The translations under genes and the position numbers were made by a program. A stretch of 64,000 bases of DNA, from positions 243,497 through 307,496 of the forward strand of contig NZ_LT160638.1 of assembly GCF_900048895.1 (NCBI RefSeq), given 5' to 3'. The notes beneath the pieces are model-generated. The model worked only from the letters and a program-made list of their open reading frames with translations, had not been told where the DNA came from and ran no database searches. The number at the start of each line of letters is the position of its first letter. Within the stretch, counting starts at the first letter, position 1. Of the stretch, positions 7,859 through 16,925 are shown piece after piece. Origin of the DNA: Neglectibacter timonensis (GTDB lineage: Bacteria > Bacillota > Clostridia > Oscillospirales > Acutalibacteraceae).

Positions 7859-8650
7859 TTAGATATCCAGCAGGGTAATCACGTGGCGGGGGCAAACCTC
7901 CACACATTTTCCGCAGCCGGTGCATTTTTGAGGATCTACTGCCGCACAGCCGTTTTTCACAGCGACTGCCTCGAATTCACATGTTTTGACACATTTCATA
8001 CAGCCGATACAGCCGATGGTGCAGACCTTCATCGTGTCTCTGCCCTTGTCACAGTTGGAGCAGCGCACCACAGCCTGCTTTTTGAGGGGTACGAAGCTGA
8101 TGAGGCTCTTGGGACAGGCTTCCACGCATTTGGAGCAGCCCCTGCATTTTGCGGGGTCGATCTTCGCCACGCCGTTACAAACGCTCACGGCACCGTATTC
8201 GCAGGCTCTGACGCAGTCGCCCATACCCATACAGCCGTACCGGCAGCTGGAGATTCCTCCTGCCAGAAAAGTGGAGGCAGAGCAGCTTTGAATGCCGTCA
8301 TAACGCATTTTATCGGTGGTGTTGTCATAGCTGCCAAGGCAGTGTACCAGCGCTGTTTTGTACTCTACTTCCACCTCTCCGGAGCCCAGAAGCTCGGCGC
8401 ATTTTTGAGCCACATCGGCGCCGCCGGGGGAACACAGACCGGGCTTAGCCTCCCCTTTGGAGAGAGCCGCCGCATAACCGGAGCAGCCAGAGTAGCCGCA
8501 GGCGCCGCAGTTGGCGCCGGGAAGAACCTCCTCCAAGGCTTCGGCCTTTTCATCCTTTGGCACAGCCATTACAATTGAAGCTACCGCCAGGATGACGCCT
8601 GCCAGCAGGCCGATTGCACTGACAATCATAATAGGGGTTAAAATATCCAT
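7859..8650 (-). CDS. rnfB: Rnf complex subunit RnfB (Fe-S electron entry)
   Basis: RnfB (263 residues) is the membrane-anchored iron-sulfur subunit that receives electrons from reduced ferredoxin and passes them into the Rnf complex. One N-terminal helix spans about residues 8-30. The RnfB-specific cluster CGACGYSGC follows, with C48, C51, C56 and C73. Behind it come several ferredoxin motifs: CRYGCMGMGDC, CRGCSKCVEACP, CIGCMKCVKTCE and CTGCGKCVEVCP. It is the last gene of rnfCDGEAB and starts 12 bases after rnfA ends. A GGAGGGC-type site precedes the ATG. The length is in the lower range of clostridial RnfB, and all expected cysteines are present. Confidence 0.97.
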   Translation of the reverse strand: MDILTPIMIVSAIGLLAGVILAVASIVMAVPKDEKAEALEEVLPGANCGACGYSGCSGYAAALSKGEAKPGLCSPGGADVAQKCAELLGSGEVEVEYKTALVHCLGSYDNTTDKMRYDGIQSCSASTFLAGGISSCRYGCMGMGDCVRACEYGAVSVCNGVAKIDPAKCRGCSKCVEACPKSLISFVPLKKQAVVRCSNCDKGRDTMKVCTIGCIGCMKCVKTCEFEAVAVKNGCAAVDPQKCTGCGKCVEVCPRHVITLLDI

Positions 8651-8662
8651 TCCGGCCCTCCT

Positions 8663-9280
8663 TTACAGCAGACGGTCCACGACGCCGTTAAAGCCCAGGA
8701 AGGATACGGCGACGAGGGAGGCTGCCACCAGAGTGATGGGCAGGCCTTTAAAAGTTTCGGGGATGTCGCAGTCTTCCAGGCGTTCCCGGATACCGGCAAA
8801 CAGGATCATGGCAACCAGGAAGCCCACGCCGGAGCCGAAAGCATTGACCAGGGACTGCAGATAGCCGAAGCTGGGGTCTGCTGCGCCTTTTTCCAGCACC
8901 AGCATGGTAACGCCCAGTACGGCACAGTTGGTGGTGATCAGGGGCAGATAAATACCCAGGGAATTATACAGCGGAGGCATGTACTTGCGCAGCACAGTCT
9001 CCAGCAGCTGAACCAGGGCGGCGATCACCAGGATGAATACAATGGTCTGAAGATAGCTAAGGCCGTTTGGCGCCAGCAGATAGGTGTACAGAGGCCACGT
9101 GACCGCTGTGGCGATCACCATAACTACGGTTACCGCGCAGCTCATGCCAAAGGCCGTATCCAGCTTTTTCGATACGCCCAGAAAGGGGCAGATGCCCAGA
9201 AATTTATTCAGGACATAGTTTTCGGTGAGAATGGCGGCCAAAAATATGGCAACCAGGGTTTTCAGAGTTTGTGCGTCCAT
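8663..9280 (-). CDS. rnfA: Rnf complex subunit RnfA
   Basis: RnfA (205 residues) is an integral membrane subunit with six helices that forms, together with RnfE, the intramembrane core housing an iron-sulfur cluster. The sequence contains the family stretches LTENYVLNKFLGICPFLGVS near residue 20 and LITTNCAVLGVT near residue 118; the cysteines in these two segments are the known [2Fe-2S] ligands in RnfA/NqrE proteins. It lies between rnfE and rnfB in the operon. About 100 bases separate it from rnfE, more than elsewhere in the operon, but I see no terminator between them. Confidence 0.97.
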   Translation of the reverse strand: MDAQTLKTLVAIFLAAILTENYVLNKFLGICPFLGVSKKLDTAFGMSCAVTVVMVIATAVTWPLYTYLLAPNGLSYLQTIVFILVIAALVQLLETVLRKYMPPLYNSLGIYLPLITTNCAVLGVTMLVLEKGAADPSFGYLQSLVNAFGSGVGFLVAMILFAGIRERLEDCDIPETFKGLPITLVAASLVAVSFLGFNGVVDRLL

Positions 9281-9383
9281 TTAAGCCAGCTCCTTTCCTG
9301 CTCCAGACCTCACTGCGGCGCGAAGATGGCAGAACCAATTCCCCGCACACAGTCTTTGAAGCGCAAAATGAGAAATGACAGCT

Positions 9384-10106
9384 TTATTTTTCATTCTGTA
9401 CCTCCTGCTTGGAATCCCTGCCGCAGGCTTCCTTCTCCTGAATCATGGAACAGGAGGCTGCCAAGGGGCAGCAGGAGCAGCCGGTGGATTCCGGGGCATG
9501 GCCTTCTTTGGAGAGCTTTCCAGCCAGGGCGATCAGCATGCCAAACACGAAGAAACCGCCGGGCGGCAGCAGGAAAATAATGATGGGCTCCATAAAGCCG
9601 GAAAGGACGGGAAAGCCGAACACCGTGCCTGCGCCCAGCAGTTCCCGGATGATGCCCATGCAGAGCATAGCTGCGGTAAAGCCGACGCCCATACCCAGAC
9701 CGTCAATGATGGAGGGCAGCACCTTGTTTTTACTGGCGAACATTTCAGCCCGGCCCAGAATGATGCAGTTGACCACGATCAAGGGCAGAAATACGCCCAG
9801 GGCGGTGTCCAGCGCAGGGGAAAAGGCTTTGATAAACAGCTGCACAACAGTGACGAAACCGGCGATAATGGTGATGAACGCCGGAATTCTCACCTTGTTG
9901 GGGATGACATTGCGCAGCAGGGAGATCACAGCGTTGGAGCAGACCAGCACAAAGGTGGTGGCCGCGCCCATTCCGATGGCGTTGGAGGCGGCGGTGGTCA
10001 CGGCCAGAGTGGCGCAGCAGCCCAGTACCAGGCGCAGCACGGGATTTTCCCGGATGATACCTTTTGTAAATTCCTTCCAGAGGTTTCCTTTCTTTTTGGC
10101 TTCCAC
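9384..10106 (-). CDS. rnfE: Rnf complex subunit RnfE with cysteine-rich tail
   Basis: RnfE (240 residues) is the partner of RnfA. The six-helix core ends around residue 197, and conserved stretches include NPVLRLVLGCCATLAVTT and LPLIVVNCIILGRAEMFAS, whose cysteines are the expected cluster ligands. After the last helix there is a tail of about 40 hydrophilic residues with C210, C212, C213, C219 and C228 (GCSCCPLAASCS). The core alone is the usual length, about 195-210. The gene starts two bases after the end of rnfG, so the genes are translationally linked. The tail's role is unknown; its cysteine spacing suggests metal binding or disulfides. Confidence 0.96.
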   Translation of the reverse strand: MEAKKKGNLWKEFTKGIIRENPVLRLVLGCCATLAVTTAASNAIGMGAATTFVLVCSNAVISLLRNVIPNKVRIPAFITIIAGFVTVVQLFIKAFSPALDTALGVFLPLIVVNCIILGRAEMFASKNKVLPSIIDGLGMGVGFTAAMLCMGIIRELLGAGTVFGFPVLSGFMEPIIIFLLPPGGFFVFGMLIALAGKLSKEGHAPESTGCSCCPLAASCSMIQEKEACGRDSKQEVQNEK

Positions 10107-10108
10107 CG

Positions 10109-10663
10109 TTATGCCCCCCCTTTCACGGTATAAAACTTTTCAACAGCTTGATTGACCGCCTGGGTCACCGCTTTCGTGGTGATGGTAGCGCCGGTCATCG
10201 CCTCTATCTGGCCCTCTGCGGGAGTCTGATACTTGACGATCTCAATGCCGCTTTCCGGAGCAGCCTGCTTGTATTGGTTCCGGAAATCTTCTTTCTCCGC
10301 ATTGGCGCCCAGGCCCGGAGTTTCGCTGTGGCTGAGAACGACAACGCCGGTAATCTCTCCCTCCGAGCTGATTCCGGTCATCACCCGTACAGTACCGCCA
10401 TACCCCTTGCTTTCAGTTTCAAAAACATAGCCCACAGTCTGGCCGTCTTTGATACCGGCATAGTATTCGCCGTTGTCCTGCGCCTCGAAGGAGTCTGCAG
10501 AATCCAGCACAATTCTGCGGGATTCTTCCGCCTTTAGCGCCTGCTGTTCCGCGATTTTTTCCTTTGTCAGCAGGTTGGTGCCTGCCAATGCAGCGGAAAC
10601 GACGACACAGATGACGAACAGGACGGCAGTGGGAACCAGAATGCTTTTTGCGTCCAGTTTCAT
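10109..10663 (-). CDS. rnfG: Rnf complex subunit RnfG (covalent FMN)
   Basis: RnfG (184 residues) has one N-terminal helix (about residues 8-28) and an outward-facing FMN-binding domain. The flavinylation motif is in MTGATITTKAV near the C-terminus, where the second threonine receives FMN from ApbE (encoded at 59.7 kb). TPGLGANAEKEDFRNQY is the other typical stretch. The start is the ATG behind AAGGAGG; it overlaps the rnfD stop by four bases (ATGA). A longer in-frame extension lacks any ribosome site and is antisense-like in composition. Confidence 0.96.
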   Translation of the reverse strand: MKLDAKSILVPTAVLFVICVVVSAALAGTNLLTKEKIAEQQALKAEESRRIVLDSADSFEAQDNGEYYAGIKDGQTVGYVFETESKGYGGTVRVMTGISSEGEITGVVVLSHSETPGLGANAEKEDFRNQYKQAAPESGIEIVKYQTPAEGQIEAMTGATITTKAVTQAVNQAVEKFYTVKGGA

Positions 10664-11625
10664 GATTTCGCGGCCTCCTTCGTCCTTTTTTCCTTTACAA
10701 GGCCGAAGGCCCGGGGCTTGATATAGCGCTCGATGAGAGGCGTGAGGATATTCATCAAAATAATGGAATAGGAAACGCCCTCCGGCAGGGAGCCGAATTC
10801 CCGGATAACCAGTGTGAGGGCGCCGCACCCTACGGCAAATACCACGCGGCCCCAGAAATACAGCGGACTGGTGGTATAATCTGTGGCCATAAAGAATGCG
10901 CCCAGCATCAGGCCGCCGGAAAGCAGGTCAAACAGCGGATCCCGTCCGAACAGGAAAGAAAAGAGCGCCGCCGTGGCGAGGTAGGTCACGGGAATCACCG
11001 GGCTGATCACCCGGCGCAAAATCAGGTAAATGCCGCCGATCAGGATGGCCAGCGCACAGGTTTCCCCCAGGCAGCCCCCTGTTTTTCCCAGAAACATGTC
11101 AAGGTAAGAGGGCAGCTGTCCGCCAGAGCCTTCCGACAGAATCCCCAGAGGGGTGGCGGTAGTGACGGCGTCCGCCGTGGCGGAGTAGTCGAAGGCCGCC
11201 GTCCAGTGGGTCATGCGGGCGGGGAAGGAATTCATCAGGATAATACGGGCCGTCAAAGCCGGATTGACAAAATTCTGTCCAATGCCGCCGAACATCTGCT
11301 TTACTACCACGATAGCGATCACCCCGCCGAATACGGAGATCAGCGGATTGATGGTGACCGGCAGATTTAAGGCCAGCAGAATACCGGTGACAACGCAGCT
11401 CAGATCCCCTACGGTCTGGCTCCGTTTCATCACACGGCGGCATATGTATTCGCTGAGAACGCAGGAGGCAATACAGGTGAGGATTACCACCATGGCCCGG
11501 AAGCCAAAGAGTATGACGGAGGCGATCATGGCGGGCGTCAGCGCGATAATCACGTCCAGCATAATGTTCTGCGTCGTCTTCTTCCCGTTAAAATGGGGGG
11601 AAGACGAAACGATGAGCTTTTCCAT
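10660..11625 (-). CDS. rnfD: Rnf complex subunit RnfD (covalent FMN)
   Basis: RnfD (321 residues) is a membrane subunit with about ten helices that carries FMN and is part of the ion-translocating core. It begins MEKLIVSSSPHFNGKKTTQN, the classical RnfD opening. DAVTTATPLG near residue 155 is the flavin attachment region, and LMLGAFFMATDYTTSP is the second conserved block. An ATG four codons upstream also lies in frame but sits directly on the GGAAG site, so I prefer the inner one. RnfG overlaps the end by four bases, and rnfC ends about 80 bases upstream. Confidence 0.96.
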   Translation of the reverse strand: MEKLIVSSSPHFNGKKTTQNIMLDVIIALTPAMIASVILFGFRAMVVILTCIASCVLSEYICRRVMKRSQTVGDLSCVVTGILLALNLPVTINPLISVFGGVIAIVVVKQMFGGIGQNFVNPALTARIILMNSFPARMTHWTAAFDYSATADAVTTATPLGILSEGSGGQLPSYLDMFLGKTGGCLGETCALAILIGGIYLILRRVISPVIPVTYLATAALFSFLFGRDPLFDLLSGGLMLGAFFMATDYTTSPLYFWGRVVFAVGCGALTLVIREFGSLPEGVSYSIILMNILTPLIERYIKPRAFGLVKEKRTKEAAKS

Positions 11626-11704
11626 TTTTATGACCATCTTCCTTTCTGGGAGAGGTGAGATTTGATAAGGCCGGCAAGGCCGGGGAGATGAGGAACGGCT
11701 GCGC

Positions 11705-13042
11705 TTATTTTCTCCCCTGCTTTTTCACATAGCTCTTGCCCAGGCGAATCGCCTGTACCAGCCTTCTGCCGGCAGGGCAGGAAAAGGCGCAGCAGCCGCA
11801 TTCCATACAGGTCATGATATCCAGCTCCTGCAAGGCGTCCACGTCCTTCTTGTCCACAGCTTTTTCCAGCTTGGTAGGCATCAAGCACATGGGGCAGGCC
11901 GCTACGCAGCGGCCGCAGCGGATGCAGGAGGTGGGCTCCAGTAAAGCCGCCTCTGCGGCATCGAAAGCCAGGATGGCGTTGTTCTGCTTCAGGATAGGCA
12001 GCTCGTCAGTGGTGATGGCCACGCCCATCATTGGACCGCCCATCAGGATTTTTTGGGGTTCGCTGCGATACCCTCCGCAGAATTCGATGACATCACGGAT
12101 TCTGGCGCCCACAGGCACAATCACATTTTTGGGTGACTTGACAGCGGAACCATCGATGGTGACCCGCTTCAGAGTCAGGGGCATGCCGGTGCGCATGTAG
12201 CTTGCCAGGAAGGAGATGGAGGCAATGTTCATCACGAGGCAGCCCACATCTGCAGGGAGCTGGCCGGGGGGAACCCTCCTGCTGGTACAGGCTTGCACCA
12301 GCACTTTTTCCGCGCCCTGAGGATAACGGCTTTTCAGCGGCAGAACCCGTACTTCGTCCTGGGGATCCATCGTAGGGTTATCTGCGATTTCCCTGAGTTT
12401 TTCGATGACGTCCGGCTTATTGTCCTCCACGGCGATCAGCACACGATGGACGTCGAGAATATCCTTTACTTTATAAATGCCGTCCAGAACATTTTTGCCG
12501 TTTTCCAGGGCCTCTCTGTGATCCGACGTGACATAGGGCTCGCATTCAGCCACATTGACGATAAGGGTGTCGATATTTTTCCCCTCGGGCACGTTCAGCT
12601 TTACGTGAGCGGGAAAACCGGCGCCGCCCAAACCAACCAGTCCTGCGGAACGGGCGGCTTTCGCCAGCTCTTCCTTGGAATGAATGGCTGCCGGGGGATA
12701 GATATTGGGGTCTATTTCCATCTTGCCGTCGGAGTCAATCACCACGGCCTGGGTCATCTGGCCGCCGGTGAGCATTACGGAGGTAATTTCGGCTACAGTG
12801 CCGGAGATGGAGGAATGAACAGGTGCGCAGACGTAGGCGTCGCTGTCGCCCACGACTTGGCCCACATAGACGTGGTCGCCCTTTTTGACGGTAGGAATAC
12901 AGGGCGCGCCGATGTGCTGCTGCATCGGCAGAGTGATCCTCTCAGGCGGGGGCATAATGACGGAGGGAGTGTTCCACGTGTTCTTGTGATGCGGAACCGG
13001 CGCGCCGCCATGGGTCCTGAAAGGGTGCTTTGGGAACTCCAT
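11705..13042 (-). CDS. rnfC: Rnf complex subunit RnfC (NADH side)
   Basis: RnfC (445 residues) is the peripheral subunit that binds NAD(H) and FMN and exchanges electrons with RnfB. The glycine-rich loop AGLVGLGGAGFPAHVKL near residue 137 and the stretch VNVAECEPYVTSDHR mark the FMN/NADH domain, as in Nqo1-like proteins. CIRCGRCVAACP and CMECGCCAFSCP at the C-terminus bind two [4Fe-4S] clusters. It is the first gene of the operon, behind a promoter whose -10 is about 75 bases upstream. Together the complex couples reduced-ferredoxin oxidation to NAD+ reduction and Na+ or H+ export. Which ion is used cannot be read safely here. Confidence 0.97.
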   Translation of the reverse strand: MEFPKHPFRTHGGAPVPHHKNTWNTPSVIMPPPERITLPMQQHIGAPCIPTVKKGDHVYVGQVVGDSDAYVCAPVHSSISGTVAEITSVMLTGGQMTQAVVIDSDGKMEIDPNIYPPAAIHSKEELAKAARSAGLVGLGGAGFPAHVKLNVPEGKNIDTLIVNVAECEPYVTSDHREALENGKNVLDGIYKVKDILDVHRVLIAVEDNKPDVIEKLREIADNPTMDPQDEVRVLPLKSRYPQGAEKVLVQACTSRRVPPGQLPADVGCLVMNIASISFLASYMRTGMPLTLKRVTIDGSAVKSPKNVIVPVGARIRDVIEFCGGYRSEPQKILMGGPMMGVAITTDELPILKQNNAILAFDAAEAALLEPTSCIRCGRCVAACPMCLMPTKLEKAVDKKDVDALQELDIMTCMECGCCAFSCPAGRRLVQAIRLGKSYVKKQGRK

Positions 13043-13116
13043 AGTTTCAGACCAGCCTTTCTCAGATTGCTCGATTCAGAAAAATAGCCCGGAGCATGCC
13101 GAGCTGTACAGCCTCT

Positions 13117-13145
13117 ATTTTACCCTAAACGGACAGTGGTTTCAA
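13117..13145 (-). promoter_or_regulatory. promoter of the rnf operon
   Basis: On the minus strand TTGAAA and TAAAAT stand 17 bases apart, about 75 bases before the rnfC start. This is the best sigma-A-like site in the gap between rnfC and the divergent LacI gene. The rest of the gap (13146-13340) is A/T-rich and shows no gene. Confidence 0.7.
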
Positions 13146-13341
13146 GATAATTAAAAGATTGTCAAAAAGAAAAGAAAAAACAAATCAAGGACCAAAAGAC
13201 AGAGGGTTTCCGCCATTTCAGTTCCCCGGAAAAAGTTGAGATGGAAGCAGAAAAGGCGCGGAATTTTCCATATCATGCTTAAAAAAACCTGCGGAGGTGG
13301 AGACAAAGTAAAAAAATATTGCGCGTAATCGAAAAAATCTA

Positions 13342-13375
13342 TTTACTTTTTTAAATTCTTGTGATACAGTATAGT
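13342..13375 (+). promoter_or_regulatory. promoter of the LacI-family regulator gene
   Basis: TTTACT and TACAGT lie 17 bases apart; an overlapping TATAGT five bases further on is an alternative -10. Two palindromic operators start about 15 bases downstream. Confidence 0.5.
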
Positions 13376-13388
13376 CATTAAAACGACG

Positions 13389-13409
13389 AAAACGTTTTTG
13401 TAACGCGTT
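13389..13409. promoter_or_regulatory. paired LacI-type operators
   Basis: Two perfect palindromes with a central CG, AAAACGTTTT and AACGCGTT, are centred 12 bp apart. They sit just after the -10 of the regulator's own promoter and before its start. LacI-family repressors bind such CG-centred palindromes, so autoregulation is likely. No equally clear copy was found in front of the downstream genes. Confidence 0.5.
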
Positions 13410-13448
13410 TGATTTGTGGGAAACTGGCAAAACAAGAGGTGGTGGGAT

Positions 13449-14495
13449 GTGGCCGTCAGCATCAAAGATGTCGGAAGGCTCGCCGGTGTATCCGTCAGCA
13501 CGGTGTCACGGGCGTTTAATGGATATTCCGATATCAATCCGGTCACAAAGCAGCGGATCCTGGAAGCGGCTGAGGCCTTGGGATACAGCCCCAATATCAG
13601 CGCCAGGAATCTATCTTCCAAAAAAAAGCAGAATATCGGATTGGTCATTTCCGGGTTTCTGCAGGAGAATACGGCGCAGGCCCGTAATGATGAATTTGAG
13701 TTCTGGCTGATGCACGGCGCCTACCGCTGTGCGAGGGATCTTGATCTTGACGTTGCCATGTACAGTATTGATTCCGAATTTCAGAAGAAAAAAACTTATG
13801 AGCAATTTTGTGCAGAGCGGAATCTTTCCGGCACGCTCATGTTCGGCCTGAAAATAACGGACGACTATTTTCATCAGCTGCACGACGCGGAAATTCCATG
13901 TGTAACGGTGGATACTTTGGTGCGGGGCAGGAATGTCGGCTGTGTCACAATTGACAATGTGCTTGCATTTCAGGAACTTACCCAATACTTGTTTGATCTG
14001 GGACACCGTGAACTGTTGCTGATAACCGGAAGAAAAACTGCCGCTGTCACCATGGAGCGTATGGCCGGAGCTTATGAGGCTTATTTAGCCAACAATTTTG
14101 AATTTCGGAAGGAAAACGTGGTTTACTGTGATTTCCGGGAGGACGAAGCATACCGGAAAACCAAGATTTACCTCCAAAAGAAGCAAAAAAACGGGGCGAC
14201 GGCTTTTCTCTGTATGAGCGATATGATGGCTGTCGGCGTACTGCGGGCCGTGAAGGAGTGCGGATATCGGGTGCCGGAGGATTTCTCCGTCGTGGGCTTT
14301 GACGGCATTTTGCTGACCACCTATACGGAACCCAAGCTCACAACCGTGGATCAGCAAATCGAACAAAAGGGATATGAAGGGATGCGGCTTCTGTCCCGGA
14401 TATTGGAAAGGCCGGAGGAGGCCAGGTGCCTGTATCTGCCTCATGTGCTGAAAGAAAGGCAGAGTACAGGGCAGAAGAATGAGGGGGGAGGCTGA
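13449..14495 (+). CDS. LacI-family transcriptional regulator
   Basis: A 348-residue regulator. The N-terminal helix-turn-helix SIKDVGRLAGVSVSTVSRAF is followed by the hinge helix region SARNLSSKKKQNIG and a periplasmic-binding-protein-like sensor domain with ITGRKTAAVTMERMAGAY and VVGFDGILLTTYTEPKLTTV. The sensor should bind a sugar or sugar phosphate. The start is GTG preceded by AGAGGTGG at five bases; an earlier in-frame GTG at 13416 would add 11 residues unlike any LacI protein. The dehydrogenase and importer genes follow on the same strand, so it probably controls them as well as itself. Confidence 0.93.
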   Translation: MAVSIKDVGRLAGVSVSTVSRAFNGYSDINPVTKQRILEAAEALGYSPNISARNLSSKKKQNIGLVISGFLQENTAQARNDEFEFWLMHGAYRCARDLDLDVAMYSIDSEFQKKKTYEQFCAERNLSGTLMFGLKITDDYFHQLHDAEIPCVTVDTLVRGRNVGCVTIDNVLAFQELTQYLFDLGHRELLLITGRKTAAVTMERMAGAYEAYLANNFEFRKENVVYCDFREDEAYRKTKIYLQKKQKNGATAFLCMSDMMAVGVLRAVKECGYRVPEDFSVVGFDGILLTTYTEPKLTTVDQQIEQKGYEGMRLLSRILERPEEARCLYLPHVLKERQSTGQKNEGGG

Positions 14496-14634
14496 AAGGA
14501 CGGTTTGCCGGAGCTCCAAGAAAAACGCGTCTGGGCGGAAGGTTTGAAAAATAAAGGTTTGCGTATGCTTGCCGGTACCGTTCAGGAAAACGGAAGGATG
14601 TGTGCCGGCCTGAGAAAGGAGGATGGTTAAAAGA

Positions 14635-15711
14635 ATGAAAACATGGAAAATTGCGATTGTCGGCTGCGGTGATATTGCAGAGCATACCTATTTGCCGAAT
14701 CTTGATCGGAACCAACGGGTCGAGGTGGTGGCCTGCTGTGACCTGAAGCCGGAGAGGGTACGGCTGTTCATGGAAAAGTTCGGGATTCCCCGGGGATATC
14801 CCAATATTGATGAACTGTTGGCGCAGTGTGAATTTGATATCGTGATGGATCTGGCCTCGATTCCGGCCCATTATGAGCTGAACAAAAAGGCGCTGGAAGC
14901 GGGAAAGCACCTGTACTCTCAAAAGCCGGTAGCGCTCAATGAGGAGCAGGCTGCAGATCTGATTGAGACTGCCCGCAGGAACGGGGTGAAGTTTTCCGCT
15001 TCCCCCATCCATATGCTCCGTCCGGATATCAGGCAGGCCAGACAGCTGCTTGCCGACGGGGCGATCGGCAGGCTTCTGTTCATCCGGTCCATGGTGGCTC
15101 ACGGCGGTCCGGAATATTTCCAGTATAGGGCTAACGATCCCTCCTGGTTTTATGAGCCTGGAGCTGGCGCTCTGTATGATCTGGGGGTGCATGCCCTGCA
15201 CATGGTGACCGGAATAGCGGGCCCCGCCAAAACAGTGTTCAGCCGGGCGGCCACTGCGCAGCCGGTGCGTACGGTGCGGTCGGGCGCTTTTGACGGCAAG
15301 GAAATTCAAGCCGGGAAGCTATTTGACAATTATCTGATTTCCCTGGATTTTGGCAACGGAGTGCTGGGCGATATTGTGACGGGATTCTGCGTCAAGGGAA
15401 ACGCCGCTCCGGAATTGGAAATTTACGGCGAGCTGGGGTCGATCGTATTCCCGGGCGGAGGGGCTCCTTTGAAGGTGTATCTGGACGACCCGGAGAAAAA
15501 AATTCGGGGTTGGATGAAGCCGGAACCTCAAACACGGCCTGCAGAGGAATTTTTCCAGGCGTCCTGTATCGGAGACCTGGTGCGGGCAATCGAACAGGAG
15601 GAGCCTGTGGGACTGCCGCCGGAGCAGGCCAGACATGTGATAGAAATCATGTGCCGTGTGGAGGAAAGCGCACGGGATGGAGAGACAAAAGAGCTGAAGA
15701 CTGCTTTTTGA
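14635..15711 (+). CDS. Gfo/Idh/MocA-family NAD(P)-dependent dehydrogenase (1)
   Basis: A 358-residue cytosolic oxidoreductase. The Rossmann loop IAIVGCGDIAEHTYLPNL is at the N-terminus; LYSQKPVALNEEQA occupies the usual EKP position, with Gln instead of Glu before the catalytic lysine. EPGAGALYDLGVHALHMVTG supplies the conserved Asp and His of the sugar site. Such enzymes oxidise a hydroxyl of a sugar or cyclitol. AAAGGAGG precedes two candidate ATGs; the nearer has no spacing, so I use the one 12 bases downstream. It is followed 27 bases later by a second member of the family, then by an importer. The substrate is unknown; a keto-sugar intermediate is an inference. Confidence 0.9.
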   Translation: MKTWKIAIVGCGDIAEHTYLPNLDRNQRVEVVACCDLKPERVRLFMEKFGIPRGYPNIDELLAQCEFDIVMDLASIPAHYELNKKALEAGKHLYSQKPVALNEEQAADLIETARRNGVKFSASPIHMLRPDIRQARQLLADGAIGRLLFIRSMVAHGGPEYFQYRANDPSWFYEPGAGALYDLGVHALHMVTGIAGPAKTVFSRAATAQPVRTVRSGAFDGKEIQAGKLFDNYLISLDFGNGVLGDIVTGFCVKGNAAPELEIYGELGSIVFPGGGAPLKVYLDDPEKKIRGWMKPEPQTRPAEEFFQASCIGDLVRAIEQEEPVGLPPEQARHVIEIMCRVEESARDGETKELKTAF

Positions 15712-15738
15712 CATTGAGCCGAAAGGAAGATGCCTTTT

Positions 15739-16851
15739 ATGAAAACCTATCGAATCGCCGCCATAGGCTTCGCTCATTCCCATATGCGGGCAAATTTGGA
15801 AGCGTTCGCCTCCTGTGGGGAAAGAGTGGAATTTGTGGCTGCGGCGGATGTGCCTCCGAGAATCCCATCCCTCAGTGTCGAGCCTGACACCAGGAGATGC
15901 GAACTGGATCGGGCGGTTGAACAGTACGGATTCCGGAAATATGAGGATTACAGACAGCTGCTGGAGGAGAATGAGATCGACATTGCCCTGGTCTGCTGCG
16001 AGAACGCCTATCATCCTGTGGTGATGGAAACAATTTTGCGCCGGGGGATCCACGTTGTGGTGGAAAAACCTCTGGCGGCTACGATGCAGGGGGCCATGCG
16101 GATTGCCCGCGCCGCCAGAGAAAGCGGAGCGAAGGTTTTTACCAATTGGCCGGTGGCCTGGAGTTCTGCCGTCCGGCAGGCGAAGGAGCTGTGCGACGCA
16201 GGGGAGATCGGCAGGCTTTTCAAATTTACTTTCCGCAACTCGGATTCCTTGGGTCCCCTTTCCTACGGCCAGCAGATTACGGAGCTGGAAAAGGGCAGGG
16301 AATGGTGGCACCAGGCCGACGTGGGCGGCGGCGCGTTGTTGGATTACTGCTGCTATGGAGCGTGTATGGCGCCCTGGTTTCTGAATTCTGAACCGGTATC
16401 TGCCTATGGGCTGAAGGCGAATTTTGATTCCCCCTATGCCTCTGCGGAAGATTATGCAGAGATAACCGTTCGTTTTCCCCGGGGAGTGGCCATTTTGGAA
16501 GGCTCCTGGACTACGGTAAATACGGGGATTCCCAACGGACCGATTCTCTACGGCACAGAGGGAACAATGGTGGTGAATCAAAGCGGCGCTATTGAGATAT
16601 ATTGTACGCGGCATGCCGAAGCGCCGGATCGGGTGATCGAACCTATGTCGCTGCCGGATGGCCGGGACAATTTGGGCAGAGAGGTGCTTCACCATTTGGA
16701 TACAGGCGAAGAATTGTTCCAGCTTTTGGAACTGAAAACCAACCTCTCCGCGATTTCCATCCTGGATGCGGGTTCCCGTTCGGCAGAGTCAGGCAAAATG
16801 GAACTTGCCAACGACGCCGTGTGGACGGTGGGAACCGACCCGTTCCTGTAA
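15739..16851 (+). CDS. Gfo/Idh/MocA-family NAD(P)-dependent dehydrogenase (2)
   Basis: A 370-residue dehydrogenase, distant from its neighbour. The opening YRIAAIGFAHSHMRANLEA is a variant Rossmann loop with His in place of the usual glycine. HVVVEKPLAATMQGA carries the catalytic EKP lysine, and DVGGGALLDYCCYG is the sugar-site block. The ATG is nine bases after GGAAG; a preceding ATG (15730) is too close to it. It is last before the binding-protein gene, so the pair of dehydrogenases and the importer are probably one transcription unit under LacI control. Confidence 0.9.
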   Translation: MKTYRIAAIGFAHSHMRANLEAFASCGERVEFVAAADVPPRIPSLSVEPDTRRCELDRAVEQYGFRKYEDYRQLLEENEIDIALVCCENAYHPVVMETILRRGIHVVVEKPLAATMQGAMRIARAARESGAKVFTNWPVAWSSAVRQAKELCDAGEIGRLFKFTFRNSDSLGPLSYGQQITELEKGREWWHQADVGGGALLDYCCYGACMAPWFLNSEPVSAYGLKANFDSPYASAEDYAEITVRFPRGVAILEGSWTTVNTGIPNGPILYGTEGTMVVNQSGAIEIYCTRHAEAPDRVIEPMSLPDGRDNLGREVLHHLDTGEELFQLLELKTNLSAISILDAGSRSAESGKMELANDAVWTVGTDPFL

Positions 16852-16925
16852 CGTTGTGACCGGCTCCGGATGGGGAGAAATTCCTTTCGGAGAACAGATA
16901 AAAAATATGTTAGGAGGAAAACATC

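Noticed and set aside
15319..16695. 458-codon minus-strand frame opposite the dehydrogenase genes
   Set aside because: It crosses the gap between two Gfo genes with clear Rossmann and EKP motifs and has no motif of its own.
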